From Rhizophagus sp. LPA8_4_AMF (lineage: Eukaryota > Glomeromycota > Glomeromycetes > Glomerales > Glomeraceae): a stretch of 44,109 bases of DNA. Position numbers and translations under genes: made by a program. The notes beneath the pieces are model-generated. The model ran no database searches. It worked only from the letters and a program-made list of their open reading frames with translations, and was not told where the DNA came from. Shown in pieces: positions 43,788 to 44,109 of the stretch. The stretch covers positions 1 through 44,109 of the forward strand of contig JADRCO010000196.1 of assembly GCA_021464525.1 (NCBI GenBank), in the 5' to 3' direction. Within the stretch, counting starts at the first letter, position 1; each line of letters begins with the position of its first letter.

Positions 43788-44109
43788 TTAGAGCTCCGAA
43801 TTTCTGTTTCGGTTTCATTTTCAGTTCTGAACTGGTTCTCTGATAAAAAATTTTACTGAAAGTGATTTTCGGTTTAAAATTTTTACTGAAAAATGTTTTC
43901 TGGTCAAACTTTTAGCCAAAAACATTTTTCAGTTTAAAACCTTACCAAAACCATTTTCGGTTTGAAAAAATGGTTTTGGTTCCGTTTTCAGATCAAAAAA
44001 TGGAACCAAAACCATTTTTTGAAAAACTCTTCAAACTGAAAACGTTTTCAAATGAAATTTTTTAACAAAAAAAAATATTTTCAGTTAAAATATGATTCTG
44101 AAAATATTT
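43788..44109. repeat. Start of a foldback element, cut by the window end
   Basis: Starts with TTAGAGCTCCGAATTTC, similar to the reverse-strand end of the element at 23773-24169 (TTAGAGCTCCAAAAC). It continues with many degenerate copies of TTTTCGGTTT, TTTACTGAAA and AACCATTTT in both orientations. The other end lies outside the window. Confidence 0.5.

Overview
The window is nuclear DNA of a fungus, most probably an arbuscular mycorrhizal fungus of the Rhizophagus type (Glomeromycotina). I infer this from four things: very AT-rich DNA with long homopolymer runs; sparse genes split by 69-106 bp GT-AG introns (one GC-AG); a gene content of multi-repeat Myb-like proteins, kinase-like/Sel1 proteins, an F-box-like/LRR-like protein and an AAA-ATPase-like protein; and many small non-autonomous inverted-repeat transposons. 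No species was confirmed by any search.

Left part (1-12 kb): a 153 bp hAT-type MITE; two paralogous five-repeat Myb/SANT genes, both on the minus strand (1581-2453 and 7505-8488); between them a plus-strand six-exon NIT1-type nitrilase (2881-4116), which shares a divergent promoter region carrying two CACGTG sites with the first Myb gene; then a five-exon DDX21-type DEAD-box RNA helicase (8959-11572, minus). 4.1-7.5 kb looks empty.

Middle (12-21.3 kb): a six-exon minus-strand gene (12059-14737) whose product joins an MLKL-like N-terminal helical domain, a pseudokinase with GFE in place of DFG, and Sel1 repeats. This is the most interesting gene here, a candidate fungal counterpart of the necroptosis executor MLKL. 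It is followed by a possible 55-aa ORF, a single-exon gene for a helical protein with a C-terminal jacalin-like lectin domain (17204-18523), and a truncated kinase N-lobe gene (20622-21238). Three of the minus-strand genes carry a T(n)A(n) dyad 34-72 bp upstream of the ATG.

Right part (21.3-44.1 kb): mostly non-coding and full of short inverted-repeat elements. These include a fresh 448 bp MITE with 47 bp perfect TIRs, a 352 bp hAT-type MITE with an 8 bp target duplication, and several foldback elements built from repeated short words. Genes here are a two-exon AAA-ATPase-like (DUF1703/PDDEXK_9-type) gene (25722-27767), a decayed frameshifted coding region (29313-30120), a small three-exon coiled-coil gene (30371-30744) and an F-box-like/LRR-like gene (36071-37405). 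The genes do not form a pathway; they are independently transcribed. Multi-exon models were built by hand from splice signals and frame continuity.
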